Source: Falsiroseomonas tokyonensis
Lineage (GTDB): Bacteria > Pseudomonadota > Alphaproteobacteria > Acetobacterales > Acetobacteraceae
DNA length: 64,000 bases
Direction of reading: 5' to 3'
NCBI RefSeq assembly: GCF_019024325.1
Contig: NZ_JAFNJS010000001.1
Span: 310,001 to 374,000 of the forward strand
A model generated the notes under the pieces. It saw only the letters and a list, made by a program, of their open reading frames with translations. It was not told the origin of the DNA and did not search any database. Positions 24,419 through 32,748 of the stretch are shown piece by piece. The translations under genes were made by a program, and so were the position numbers. Positions within the stretch are counted from its first letter, which is position 1. Every line of letters begins with the position of its first letter.

Positions 24419-25261
24419 CTACAGCAGCAGCAAGGTTGCGCCGCCCCGCAGCGCCGCGCCTGGCGCCAGCAGGTGCATCGGGCCATGGGCCGCCAGCTGC
24501 GGCCGGTTCACCACATCCGGCACATGGCTGACCGGTTCCACGCAGAGCACCGGCACGCCGCGCGGGGCATAGACCTGCAGGTTGCGGGCCCAGTCGCCGG
24601 TGGCGGTCAGCGCCAGGTCCGGACCGCCGGGGCGGGTCATCACCGCCGTGCCATCCCAGCCGGTGAAATGGGTGTCGAGGCCCGCCAGCACCTCCTCCCC
24701 GCCGTTCAGCCCGGCGCAGGGGCGGGGCGCGATGGCCAGGTTGCGGGCGTCGCGGCCGAAGACGGTGCTGGCTGCGAAGCGAAGGCGGGTGCCGGGCGGG
24801 CGGGTGAAGAAGGGGTGCCAGCCGATGCCCATGGGCGTCTCGGCATCCCCGGTATTGGTCAGCTCTAGCTCCAGAGTCAGGCCTTCCGGGGCCAGCGCCA
24901 CCTCCAGCCGCGCGGCGCAGCGGAAGGGCGCGTGGTCGACGACACAGCTCATCACCGCACGCTCGGGCGCCTGGCTCTCCACCGCCCAGGCGCGGTCGCG
25001 GACGAAGCCGTGCAGCGCATGGCCTTCCAGCAGGCGGTTGATCGGCATGGTGTAGTCATGCCCGCCGACGGAAATCCGCCCATCGGCCAGGCGGTTGGTC
25101 CAGGGCGCCATCAGGAAGGCGCTGTGCAGCCCGCGGTTCGGGTTTTCCCCGTCTGGCACCGGCTCCACCACCGGCACCCCGCGCCAGGACAGCGCGCCGA
25201 GGGCCGCACCATGACTGACCAGGATGGTGGCGTCCCAGTCGCCCGAGGCAATCCTGATCAT
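24419..25261 (-). CDS. Aldose 1-epimerase-like mutarotase
   Basis: This beta-sandwich enzyme of the GalM family has 280 residues. The substrate-binding NRLADGRI segment, His in EGHALHGFVRD, His in GWHPFF and the Glu of CVEPVSH near the C-terminus match the catalytic set of the family. Mutarotases interconvert alpha and beta pyranoses. Because uronate dehydrogenase acts on one anomer, a mutarotase downstream of udh would speed the pathway; this role is inferred. It lies 65 nt after udh on the same strand. Confidence 0.85.
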   Translation of the reverse strand: MIRIASGDWDATILVSHGAALGALSWRGVPVVEPVPDGENPNRGLHSAFLMAPWTNRLADGRISVGGHDYTMPINRLLEGHALHGFVRDRAWAVESQAPERAVMSCVVDHAPFRCAARLEVALAPEGLTLELELTNTGDAETPMGIGWHPFFTRPPGTRLRFAASTVFGRDARNLAIAPRPCAGLNGGEEVLAGLDTHFTGWDGTAVMTRPGGPDLALTATGDWARNLQVYAPRGVPVLCVEPVSHVPDVVNRPQLAAHGPMHLLAPGAALRGGATLLLL

Positions 25262-25326
25262 CCCTTGTCCCCGAAAGCCGCACGCCCGCCGCCCAGACTA
25301 AAGGCCGGGCGCGGGCCCGAAAATCC

Positions 25327-26163
25327 TCAGTCCAGGTCGAACTGGTCGCGCGGCGAAAAGCCGCCTTTGCGGGAATACTCGATCGAGCAATAGCCGCCGC
25401 CCTGGTAGCGCTCCTCCACCGGATCGTCGGAGACGATCGCGCCGACCTCGGCCCGATAATCCTCGGCGGTGTCCTGCGGCTGCCAGCCCAGCCGGTCGCG
25501 ATGGTCCTCGCCCCAGAAAGTGTCGGGGTTCTTGGAGGCGCCCCAGACCACGCAATGGCCCACGCGCTCGGCCTCGATCGTGCGGGTGATCAGGCGGGCC
25601 AGGTCGGGATAGGACAGCCAGGTAGCCAGCATCCGCTTGTTGATCGGCTTCGGGAAGCAGGAGCCGATGCGGATATTGACGTTCTCCACCCCGTGCTTGT
25701 CCCAGTACATGCGGCCCATCAGCTCGCCGTACACTTTCGACAGGCCGTAGTAGCCGTCGGGCCGGAAGGCGCAGTCGGCGTCGAGCTTTTCCTGGTTGCC
25801 CTGCGGGCGGGTGTGGAAGCCGATGGAGTGGTTGGAACTGGCGAAGACCACGCGGGCGCCGAACATCCGGGCCGCCTCGTAGATGTGGTAGAGGCCATGC
25901 AGGTTGGGCCCGGCCACTTCCTCGAAGGGCTTTTCCACCGAGACGCCGCCGAAATGCAGGATGGTGCCGCAGCCTTCCGCCTGGCGGACGATGGCCAGCG
26001 ATTCGGTCAGGTTCGCCTTCACGAAGGTCGCACCCTTCGGCAGCTCGTCCGGGAAGGGCATGATGTCGGTCAGGCGCAGCCTATAGCCGGCCGCCGACAA
26101 TTCCTTCGTCAGCATGCGGCCGAGATTGCCGGAGGCGCCGGTCAGCAGGATGGGTTTGGACAT
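25327..26163 (-). CDS. udh: Uronate dehydrogenase
   Basis: This short-chain-type enzyme of the extended SDR/epimerase fold has 278 residues. It carries LTGASGNLGRML for NAD binding, GGVSVEKPFEEV, FASSNHSIGF and the catalytic YGLSK (Tyr, Lys), then RIGSCFPKPIN, a combination characteristic of uronate dehydrogenases such as that of Agrobacterium. The enzyme oxidises galacturonate or glucuronate at C1 to the aldaro-lactone with NAD. It is placed 11 nt after the SMP-30 lactonase gene, in an operon with a TRAP transporter and a mutarotase. Confidence 0.88.
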   Translation of the reverse strand: MSKPILLTGASGNLGRMLTKELSAAGYRLRLTDIMPFPDELPKGATFVKANLTESLAIVRQAEGCGTILHFGGVSVEKPFEEVAGPNLHGLYHIYEAARMFGARVVFASSNHSIGFHTRPQGNQEKLDADCAFRPDGYYGLSKVYGELMGRMYWDKHGVENVNIRIGSCFPKPINKRMLATWLSYPDLARLITRTIEAERVGHCVVWGASKNPDTFWGEDHRDRLGWQPQDTAEDYRAEVGAIVSDDPVEERYQGGGYCSIEYSRKGGFSPRDQFDLD

Positions 26164-26174
26164 GGAAGGGATCC

Positions 26175-27044
26175 TCAGTCGGCGAAAAGCGTGATGGGCG
26201 CACCCTGGCCCAGGCCTTCGGCGCGGAACAGCCCGCCGAGGGTGGGGTGCGCGGCCAGCGTCGCCGAATCCTTGCCGGCGCGCAGGCTGGTGACGAACAG
26301 GGTGGAAAGGTCCGGCCCGGCGAAGCAGGGCATGGTGGGCGCCGGCACGGGAAAGTCGAACTGGCGCAGGATCGCGCCATCGGGCGCGATCACGTTGATC
26401 CGCCCGGCGGAGACGCCGGCGGACCAGTAGTTGCCCTCGGCATCGCAGGCCCCGCCATCCGGGCGGCCCGTCGCCTCGTCCAGCTCGCGCACCCGCCGCC
26501 AGGGGCCAATGGCGCCGGTGGCAGGGTCAAAATCGGCGGCATCGAGCACCGCGCGGCGGCTATCGGAATGCCAGATGGTGCGGCCATCCGGCGACCAGGC
26601 GAGGCCGTTGGAGACGACCAGCCCGTCCCGCCTGCGCTCCACGCCGCCATCAGGCCGGACGCGCCACAGGATGCCGGTGGGGTGCTTTTCCGGCCGGTTG
26701 TCCATGCTGCCGACCCAAAAGCAGCCATCCGGCCCCACCTTGCCGTCGTTCAGCCGGTTATGCGCGGGCTCCCCGGGCATGTCGGCGAAGGGCGTGATGG
26801 CGCCGGTCACGGGGTCCAGTCGCACCACGCTGGCGCGCTGCGCCACCAGCAGCGCGCCGGACCGGCACAGCGCGAGGCTGCCACACACCTCCGGCACCGG
26901 GATGCGGCGGGTGACGCCGGTGGCGGGGTCGAAGCGGATGACGCAGGGGGCCAGGATGTCGACCATCCAGAGCAGGCCGCGCGCCGCGTCCCAGACCGGG
27001 CTTTCGCCGACCTGCGCGCGCAGGTCGGCGGCAAGACGGAACAT
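26175..27044 (-). CDS. SMP-30/gluconolactonase family lactonase
   Basis: This six-bladed beta-propeller of 289 residues belongs to the SMP-30/LRE family, whose members hydrolyse sugar lactones at a single divalent metal. Typical elements are the GESPVWD opening with its metal-binding Glu, NRLNDGKVGPDGCFWVG, SNGLAWSPDGRTIWHSDS and RPDGGACDAEGNYW. In this operon the expected substrate is the galactaro- or glucaro-lactone made by Udh, giving the open-chain aldarate. It starts 5 nt after the dctM stop. A longer upstream reading of the same frame lies inside dctM and is not used. Confidence 0.87.
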   Translation of the reverse strand: MFRLAADLRAQVGESPVWDAARGLLWMVDILAPCVIRFDPATGVTRRIPVPEVCGSLALCRSGALLVAQRASVVRLDPVTGAITPFADMPGEPAHNRLNDGKVGPDGCFWVGSMDNRPEKHPTGILWRVRPDGGVERRRDGLVVSNGLAWSPDGRTIWHSDSRRAVLDAADFDPATGAIGPWRRVRELDEATGRPDGGACDAEGNYWSAGVSAGRINVIAPDGAILRQFDFPVPAPTMPCFAGPDLSTLFVTSLRAGKDSATLAAHPTLGGLFRAEGLGQGAPITLFAD

Positions 27045-27049
27045 GCGGC

Positions 27050-28348
27050 TCAGCCCTCGTAGCCGAGCAGCAGCCGCGGCAGGGTCAGCGACACGGCGGG
27101 CCAATAGGTGGTCAGCAGCAGCGCCAAGGCGATCGCGCCATAGAAGGGCCAGATGGTGCGCATCACATCCTCGATCCGGATACGGCCGATGGCGCAGCCG
27201 ACGAAAAGCACGGCGCCGACCGGCGGCGTGGTCAGGCCCAGGCCGAGATTCATCATCATGATCATGCCGAACTGCACCGGATCGATGCCGATCGCCACCA
27301 CCACGGGCAGGAAGATCGGCGTGGTGATCAGGATCAGCGCCGCCATATCCATCACGCAGCCCAGCAGCAGCAGGCAGACATTGATCATCAGCATGATGAC
27401 GACGGGGTTGGAGCTGATCGCCAGCATCCCCTCCGTCAGCAGGTCGGGCAGGCGATACAGCGCCAGCAGATAGGCGAAGGCGGTGGCGGTGCCGACCAGC
27501 AGGAAAACGACGGCGGAGGTGCGCACGCTGGCCGCGACCGCCACCTTGAAATCCGCCCAGCTGAGGCTGCGATAGACCAGCACCGTGACCAGCAGCGCCC
27601 AGAGCGTGCCGAAGGCGGCGCTTTCCGTCACGGTGAAGACGCCGGACAGCACGCCGCCCAGGATGATGAAGGCGGTGAACAGGCCGGGCAGCGCGTCCAC
27701 GAATTTCCAGAGCAGGTGGCGGAAGCCGGCCCAGGGTTCCGCCGGATAGCCGCGGCGCACCGCCATGACATAGGCGGCGATGGCGAGGAAGCCGCACATC
27801 ATCAGCCCCGGCACGATGCCGGCGATGAACAACGCGGTGACGGAAATGCCGCCGCCCGCCGCCAGGCTGTAGAGGATCATGTTGTGGCTGGGCGGAATCA
27901 GGATGCCGGCGATGGAGGAGGTGACGGTCAGCGAGACCGCATAGTCCACGCCATAGCCCTTGGCCTTCATCGCCGGGATCAGGATGACGCCGGTGGCGGA
28001 GGTATCCGCGACCGCTGAGCCCGAGATGCCGCCGAACAGCATGGAGGTGGAGACATCGACCATGCCGAGCCCGCCGCGCATCCAGCCCACGGCGGCGGAG
28101 GCCAGCGCCACCAGCCGGCGCGCGATGCCGCCATGCAGCATCAGCTCGCCCGCGAAGATGAAGAAGGGAATCGCCAGCAGCGCGAAGATGCTCATGCCGC
28201 TGGCCATCTGCTGGAAGGCGACGGCGGGGTTGATGCCCTCATACAGGAAGCCGGCCAGCGCGGAGATGCCGAGCACGAAGGCCACCGGCACGCCGGCGAT
28301 GACGCCCAGGAAGAAGATGCCGAAGATCAGGAGAAGGCCGAATTCCAC
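27050..28348 (-). CDS. dctM: TRAP transporter large permease DctM
   Basis: This is the 12-helix large membrane subunit of a tripartite ATP-independent transporter, which uses a sodium gradient to import an organic acid delivered by DctP. The 432 residues are strongly hydrophobic, with the family segments FGGISGSAVADTSA and GLTTPPVGAVLFV near the two substrate-gating hairpins. It follows dctQ by 6 nt. The operon suggests a uronate as the substrate. Confidence 0.95.
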   Translation of the reverse strand: MEFGLLLIFGIFFLGVIAGVPVAFVLGISALAGFLYEGINPAVAFQQMASGMSIFALLAIPFFIFAGELMLHGGIARRLVALASAAVGWMRGGLGMVDVSTSMLFGGISGSAVADTSATGVILIPAMKAKGYGVDYAVSLTVTSSIAGILIPPSHNMILYSLAAGGGISVTALFIAGIVPGLMMCGFLAIAAYVMAVRRGYPAEPWAGFRHLLWKFVDALPGLFTAFIILGGVLSGVFTVTESAAFGTLWALLVTVLVYRSLSWADFKVAVAASVRTSAVVFLLVGTATAFAYLLALYRLPDLLTEGMLAISSNPVVIMLMINVCLLLLGCVMDMAALILITTPIFLPVVVAIGIDPVQFGMIMMMNLGLGLTTPPVGAVLFVGCAIGRIRIEDVMRTIWPFYGAIALALLLTTYWPAVSLTLPRLLLGYEG

Positions 28349-28354
28349 GCGCGG

Positions 28355-28882
28355 TTACTCCAGGAAGGCCGCGGCCACGCCGCGCTGTTCGGGACCGTCC
28401 TTGTTCAGGATGTCGCGCAGCACCTGCTCGATGGCGAAGAGGGTCACCAGCCCGCCGCAGACCTGCAGCGGCACATAGGTCCAGCCCTGGCTGATGCCGA
28501 GCAGCGGAATCTTGAAGTTCCAGACCATGTCCACGAGTTCCTGCGAATAGACCATCATGGCGAAGCCGAAGACACCGACGGCAGTATCGCAGCCCACCGC
28601 GATCCAGCGCTGCGCCTGCATCGGCAGGGTCTCGCGGAAGCCGAGGACGGACAGGTGGAAACGCTCCCGCACCCCCACGGCGGCGACGGGCAACGCGATG
28701 CAGAGGATGGAGAGCGTGGCGGCGCGTTCGATCCAGGTCGGCGTGTCGTTCAGCACGTAGCGGCCGAAGACCATCCAGCCCATCATCACCACCAGCCCGA
28801 CCAGCGCGATGCCGGCGACCACGACGACGATGTGGCAGAAAATATCGAGAATGCGGGAAAACATCGCCATGGCATCGGGCAC
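28355..28882 (-). CDS. dctQ: TRAP transporter small permease DctQ
   Basis: This 175-residue four-helix membrane subunit partners DctM. The FGRYVLNDTPTWIERAAT segment around residues 40-56 is the DctQ signature. The frame begins with GTG; ATG codons 4 and 6 codons later are alternative starts, and none has a clear Shine-Dalgarno site. An intrinsic terminator lies just upstream, between dctP and this gene, so less of it should be made than of the receptor. Confidence 0.9.
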   Translation of the reverse strand: MPDAMAMFSRILDIFCHIVVVVAGIALVGLVVMMGWMVFGRYVLNDTPTWIERAATLSILCIALPVAAVGVRERFHLSVLGFRETLPMQAQRWIAVGCDTAVGVFGFAMMVYSQELVDMVWNFKIPLLGISQGWTYVPLQVCGGLVTLFAIEQVLRDILNKDGPEQRGVAAAFLE

Positions 28883-28911
28883 CCAGCCAGCGGTGAGGAA
28901 CGGCGGAGACG

Positions 28912-28938
28912 AAAAAGGGGGCGGCCTTGGCCGCCCCC
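28912..28938 (-). terminator. Intrinsic terminator between dctP and dctQ
   Basis: On the coding strand a GGGGGCGGCC stem pairs perfectly with its complement around a tiny AA loop and is followed by TTTTT. It begins 17 nt after the dctP stop and ends 30 nt before the dctQ start. Partial read-through here would give more receptor than permease, a common arrangement in TRAP operons. Confidence 0.75.
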
Positions 28939-28955
28939 CCCTGTCCAGGACCCGA

Positions 28956-29963
28956 TCAGGGCAGCGCGCGGATCGCCTGCACCATGCCGGCCAACCGCGG
29001 CGTCGCCGCGTATTTCGCGTAGACCGGCTCCATCAGCGACGACCAGGGCGTGCGGTCGGCGATCTCGATCACCGTGACGCCCGCGGCCTCCACGCGCTGG
29101 CGCGAGACGCGCTCCCGCTCCGCCCAGAGCTGGCGCTGCAGGGCGGCGCTTTCGCGCGCGGCGTCGCGCAGGATCGTGCGCTCCTGCTCATTCAGCCGCT
29201 GCCAGCGCTGGCGCGAGACGGCCAGCACCTCCGGCACGTTGGAGTGTTCCGTGGTGGAGTAGAAGCGCGCCACCTCGAAATGCCGCGTGCTTTCATAGGA
29301 GGGGAAGTTGTTCTCCGCCGCATCGATCACACCGGACTGCAGGCTTGTGAAGACCTCGCCGAAGGGCAGCGGCGTGGGGTTCGCGTTCAGCGCGCGCATC
29401 AGGTCGATCCACAGGTCGCTGGTCTGCACGCGGATCTTCAGGCCGCGCATATCGGCCGGCGTGCGGATCGGACGCGTCGCATAGACGCTGCGCGCGCCGC
29501 CATCGTACCAGGCGAGTGCGATGATGCCGATCGCCTCCAGGTCCTTGGCGATCTCTTCCCCCGTCGCGCCATCGATCGCGGCATGCAGATGCGCCACGTT
29601 GCGGAACAGGAAGGGCAGCGTCACCACATTGGTGGACGGCGCCAGGTTGTTGAAGGGCGAGAGGTTGAAATTGCCGAAGTCGATGGAGCCCAGCCGCATC
29701 TGCTGGATCGCCTCGTCCTGCTGGCCGAGCTGCGCGGAGTGGTAGGTGCGCATGCGGATGCGGTTGTTGGTGCGCTGCATGACCAGCTGGCCGAAGCGGT
29801 CCAGGCCCTGGCCATTGGGATAATCCGCCGCATGGATGTTCCAGCCGCGCCATTCCTGCGCGGTGGCGGGGGTCGCTGCCCAGGGCAGCAGGGCGGCGGC
29901 GGCCAGGGCGCCTGCGCGCATGACGGTCAGGGCCTGGGCGCGAATCGCGCGCATCGCTTTCAT
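28956..29963 (-). CDS. dctP: TRAP transporter solute receptor DctP
   Basis: This periplasmic receptor binds an organic acid for the TRAP permease. Of 335 residues the first 36 are a signal peptide ending ATPATAQE. The ligand-binding signature is present: LKIRVQTSDLWIDLMRALNA, then PLPFGEVFTSLQSGVIDAAENN, where the conserved Arg pairs with the substrate carboxylate. AAGGAGAGGA precedes the ATG. It is the first gene of the uronate operon, behind an 18-bp imperfect palindrome. Uronate as ligand is inferred from Udh and the lactonase downstream. Confidence 0.93.
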   Translation of the reverse strand: MKAMRAIRAQALTVMRAGALAAAALLPWAATPATAQEWRGWNIHAADYPNGQGLDRFGQLVMQRTNNRIRMRTYHSAQLGQQDEAIQQMRLGSIDFGNFNLSPFNNLAPSTNVVTLPFLFRNVAHLHAAIDGATGEEIAKDLEAIGIIALAWYDGGARSVYATRPIRTPADMRGLKIRVQTSDLWIDLMRALNANPTPLPFGEVFTSLQSGVIDAAENNFPSYESTRHFEVARFYSTTEHSNVPEVLAVSRQRWQRLNEQERTILRDAARESAALQRQLWAERERVSRQRVEAAGVTVIEIADRTPWSSLMEPVYAKYAATPRLAGMVQAIRALP

Positions 29964-30005
29964 GGTGGTCCTCTCCTTCCCCTCCCGGCGCCTTGTGACG
30001 CAGGG

Positions 30006-30023
30006 TTATACGACATCATACAA
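30006..30023. promoter_or_regulatory. GntR-type operator upstream of the uronate TRAP operon
   Basis: On the minus strand the site reads TTGTATGATGTCGTATAA. The two 8-nt arms, TTGTATGA and TTATACGA when read outward-in, agree at 6 of 8 positions. FadR-subfamily GntR repressors of hexuronate genes bind palindromes of this kind. It sits 43 nt before the dctP start in a locally AT-rich patch. No gntR gene is in the window. The rest of 29964-30341 holds only this promoter region and a doubtful short frame. Confidence 0.5.
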
Positions 30024-30122
30024 CTGGCGCGGATGGCTTTGTCAATTCGCCGCCAGGAAGGCCGCGGACAGGAACGCCGGTGGCCCCTGCCGCGCTCGCC
30101 TTCCGTCGGCGCGGAGAGCAGC

Positions 30123-30278
30123 ATGGACCGGGACAGCACCATTGAGGAAGCCGAAGCCGGTGGCGTGCGGCTGCTGCCGGCCGGGCTGGTCGGCTACCTG
30201 GTCTATCCGGCGGTGCTGGAGCTGATCGTCGCCATCCCGCCGGCCAACGACGCCATCCCCCGCGCCCCGCACGGCTGA
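30123..30278 (+). CDS. Doubtful 51-residue frame
   Basis: A short open frame encodes an acidic start (MDRDSTIEEAEAGG) followed by a hydrophobic stretch that could be one membrane helix. A weak GAGAG sits upstream. It lies between the divergent dctP and amidase genes. Nothing else supports it, and it may be chance in GC-rich DNA. Confidence 0.2.
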   Translation: MDRDSTIEEAEAGGVRLLPAGLVGYLVYPAVLELIVAIPPANDAIPRAPHG

Positions 30279-30341
30279 GACCGCTGCGCGCGGCTTGCGG
30301 CGCGCCGGCTTCCTGCGCAGCATCCGGCCGAACTCTGCCGG

Positions 30342-31703
30342 ATGCCCTGCGCCATGCCCCCTGCCACCATCGCCGAAGCCGCCGCCGACCTCGCCGCCGG
30401 GCGCAGCACCGCCGTCGCGTTGACGGAAGCCGCGCTGGCGCGCATCGCCGATCCGGCCGGCGAGGGATCGCGCGCCTTCCTGGTGGTGCAGGCGGAGGCC
30501 GCGCGCGCCGCGGCGCGGGCGATGGATTCGCTGCGGGCCGCCGGCCGAGCGCCCAGCCCCTGGGCCGGCATCCCGATCAGCATCAAGGACCTGTATGACG
30601 AGGCCGGGCAGCAGACGCGGGGCGGGTCCCGCGCCCTGGACGATGTCGCGCCCGCCACCGCCACGGCGCCCAGCGTCGCCCGGCTGCAGCGCGCCGGCTT
30701 CGTGGTGCTGGGCCGCACCAACATGGTGGAATTCGCCTTCTCCGGCCTCGGCCACAATCCGCATTACGGCACGCCGCGCAGCCCCTGGGACCGAGCGACC
30801 GGGCGGCTGCCGGGCGGCTCCTCTTCCGGCGCCGCCGTCGCCGTGGCGGATGGGATGGGGTTGGCGGGGCTCGGGTCGGACACCGGCGGATCCTGCCGCA
30901 TCCCGGCGGCGCTGTGCGGCATCGTCGGCTGGAAGCCGACCGCGAAGCGGGTGCCGCTGACTGGCACGCTGCCGCTGTCCTTCACGCTGGACAGCCTGGG
31001 GCCGATCGCCAATTCCGTGGCCTGCTGCGCCGTGATCGACAGTCTGATGGCCGGTGGGGAGGGCTGGACCCCGGCCCCTTCCATGCCGGTGGCCGGGCTG
31101 CGCCTCGGCGTGCTGCAGGGCTATGTCACGGAGAACTGGGACCCGCCGGTGACCACCGCCTTCGAGGCGGCTTTATCAAGGCTTTCGGCCGCCGGCGCGC
31201 GCATCGAAAAACTGGTGGTGCCGGAATTGGCAGAAATCCCGAAGGCCAATGCGACGGGCGGCTTCGCGGCCTCCGAGGCCTTCGCCTGGCATCGCGGGCT
31301 GATCGAGCGGCAGCGCGAGGCCTATGACCAGCGCATTCTTTCGCGCATCCTGCGCGGCGGGCAGATGTCAGCGGCGGACTATATCCAGCTCGGTCAGGAC
31401 CGCGCGCGGATCATCGCCGCCTTCGCGGCGCGCACCGCGGCCTTCGATGCGGTCGTCTCCCCCACTTGCCCGCTAGTACCGCCGGCGATCCGCGAGATCG
31501 AGGACGAGGCGGAATACGGCCGCATCAACCTGATGCTGCTGCGCAACACGGCGGTCGGCAATTTCCTCGACCGCTGCGCCATCAGCCTGCCCTGCCACAA
31601 GAAGGGGGAGGCGCCGGTCGGCTTCCAGCTGATGGGCGAGCATGGCGGCGATGCGCGGCTGTTCGCGGTGGCGCAGGCGGTGGAGGCGGCGTTGGCCGCG
31701 TGA
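30342..31703 (+). CDS. Amidase signature family hydrolase
   Basis: This 453-residue amidase hydrolyses a carboxamide to acid and ammonia. The Ser-cisSer-Lys triad is visible: Lys in PISIKDLYDEAG near residue 83, cis-Ser in LPGGSSSGAAVA near 158 and nucleophile Ser in GSDTGGSCRIPA near 182. It resembles AtzE/GatA-type stand-alone amidases. A second ATG four codons in is an alternative start. It is coupled by GTGA to a small cupin gene. The substrate is not evident. Confidence 0.9.
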   Translation: MPCAMPPATIAEAAADLAAGRSTAVALTEAALARIADPAGEGSRAFLVVQAEAARAAARAMDSLRAAGRAPSPWAGIPISIKDLYDEAGQQTRGGSRALDDVAPATATAPSVARLQRAGFVVLGRTNMVEFAFSGLGHNPHYGTPRSPWDRATGRLPGGSSSGAAVAVADGMGLAGLGSDTGGSCRIPAALCGIVGWKPTAKRVPLTGTLPLSFTLDSLGPIANSVACCAVIDSLMAGGEGWTPAPSMPVAGLRLGVLQGYVTENWDPPVTTAFEAALSRLSAAGARIEKLVVPELAEIPKANATGGFAASEAFAWHRGLIERQREAYDQRILSRILRGGQMSAADYIQLGQDRARIIAAFAARTAAFDAVVSPTCPLVPPAIREIEDEAEYGRINLMLLRNTAVGNFLDRCAISLPCHKKGEAPVGFQLMGEHGGDARLFAVAQAVEAALAA

Positions 31704-32029
31704 CGGCCCCGCGCTTCGGAGCACTGGGGGACGGTGAGGCCCCGGCGGAAGGCGGCGAGAGCTTCGCGTCGCTGCTGACGGAAGGCGAGGTGGTGATCGA
31801 GCGCATCGCCTCCCACCGCGCCGCCAGCCCGGCGGGCTTCTGGTACGACCAGCCCGGCACGGAATTCGTTCTGCTGGCGCGCGGCAGCGCCACGCTGGGC
31901 TTTGCCGACAGCACAACGCGGGCGATGGCGGCGGGGGATTGGGCGGTGCTGCCGGCGCGCTGCCGGCATCGCGTGGTGGCGACCAGCGCGGATGCGCTGT
32001 GGCTGGCGGTTCACCTGCCGCCTGGCTGA
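31700..32029 (+). CDS. Small cupin-domain protein
   Basis: This 109-residue protein has a single cupin barrel: the GTEFVLLARGSATLGF strand pair and the DWAVLPARCRHRVVAT segment fit cupin motifs 1 and 2, with Glu and His positions for a metal. It starts with GTG inside the amidase stop. Its last 19 nt overlap the end of the convergent eutC gene. Such small cupins often act on, or sense, the product of the neighbouring enzyme; that is not shown here. Confidence 0.72.
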   Translation: MTAPRFGALGDGEAPAEGGESFASLLTEGEVVIERIASHRAASPAGFWYDQPGTEFVLLARGSATLGFADSTTRAMAAGDWAVLPARCRHRVVATSADALWLAVHLPPG

Positions 32030-32748
32030 TCCTCGATCAGCGGCAGCGCCGGCTGCTCATCCTTCAGCGCCACGCCGGTGGCGCCCAGGCCGCGGGCAGC
32101 GGCGACAAGCCACAGCAGTTTTGCCACCGCCTCCGCCAGGCTGAGCCCGCCGGGACGGATATTGCTGATGCAATTGCGCTCGGCATCGGTGCGGCCGGGG
32201 CGCGGGGCGTGAGTCAGGTAGATGCCCATGCTGTCGAGCGCGGAGAGGCCCGGCCTTTCGCCGATCAGCACCGCGACCATGGCGGCCCCCAGCGCCTGGC
32301 CGATGGCGTCACCGATGGCGACGCGCGCCTGGGTGGCGATGACCGGCGGCGCGACGTCCCACCCCGCCCTCTGCAGGCCGGTGGTCAGCGAAGCGACCAG
32401 CGCCGGCGCCTGGGCCTGCACGCCGGTGGCGCAGAGCCCATCGGCCACCACGATGGCGAAACAGCCGGGGCGCGGCGTGAAGCTGGCGCCCTCCGCCAGG
32501 CGCCGGCCGAGATCGGGGCGCAGCAGATAGGTGCGGCGATCCGGCGCGGCGCTCGCCACCACCTGCGCGCCGAGCGCCGCCTGCAGCGCCGGCACATCCA
32601 GCGTGGACCAGACGGCATCGCGCGCCTGGGCATGCGCCTCCTGGAAATCGAGATGCGCCGCGGTTGGCAGGCCATTGCCGACGCGGCCCAGCGCCACGCG
32701 CGCCGCGGTGAAGCGGCGCAGGTCGCGCCAGAGGGTCGGCGCGCTCAC
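32011..32748 (-). CDS. eutC: Ethanolamine ammonia-lyase small subunit
   Basis: This is the light chain of the adenosylcobalamin-dependent lyase that splits ethanolamine to acetaldehyde and ammonia. The 245 residues are shorter than E. coli EutC (295), mainly at the N-terminus. Family segments TAARVALGRVGNGLPT, DGLCATGVQA, RVAIGDAIG and the ERNCISNIRPGGL Cys-containing tail are intact. A GTG start overlaps the eutB stop. No eutA reactivase, eut transporter or microcompartment gene is nearby. Confidence 0.93.
   Translation of the reverse strand: MSAPTLWRDLRRFTAARVALGRVGNGLPTAAHLDFQEAHAQARDAVWSTLDVPALQAALGAQVVASAAPDRRTYLLRPDLGRRLAEGASFTPRPGCFAIVVADGLCATGVQAQAPALVASLTTGLQRAGWDVAPPVIATQARVAIGDAIGQALGAAMVAVLIGERPGLSALDSMGIYLTHAPRPGRTDAERNCISNIRPGGLSLAEAVAKLLWLVAAARGLGATGVALKDEQPALPLIEDQPGGR

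Noticed and set aside
30042-30764. Minus-strand frame upstream of dctP
   Set aside because: It is antisense to the amidase gene, and its composition is typical of chance frames.
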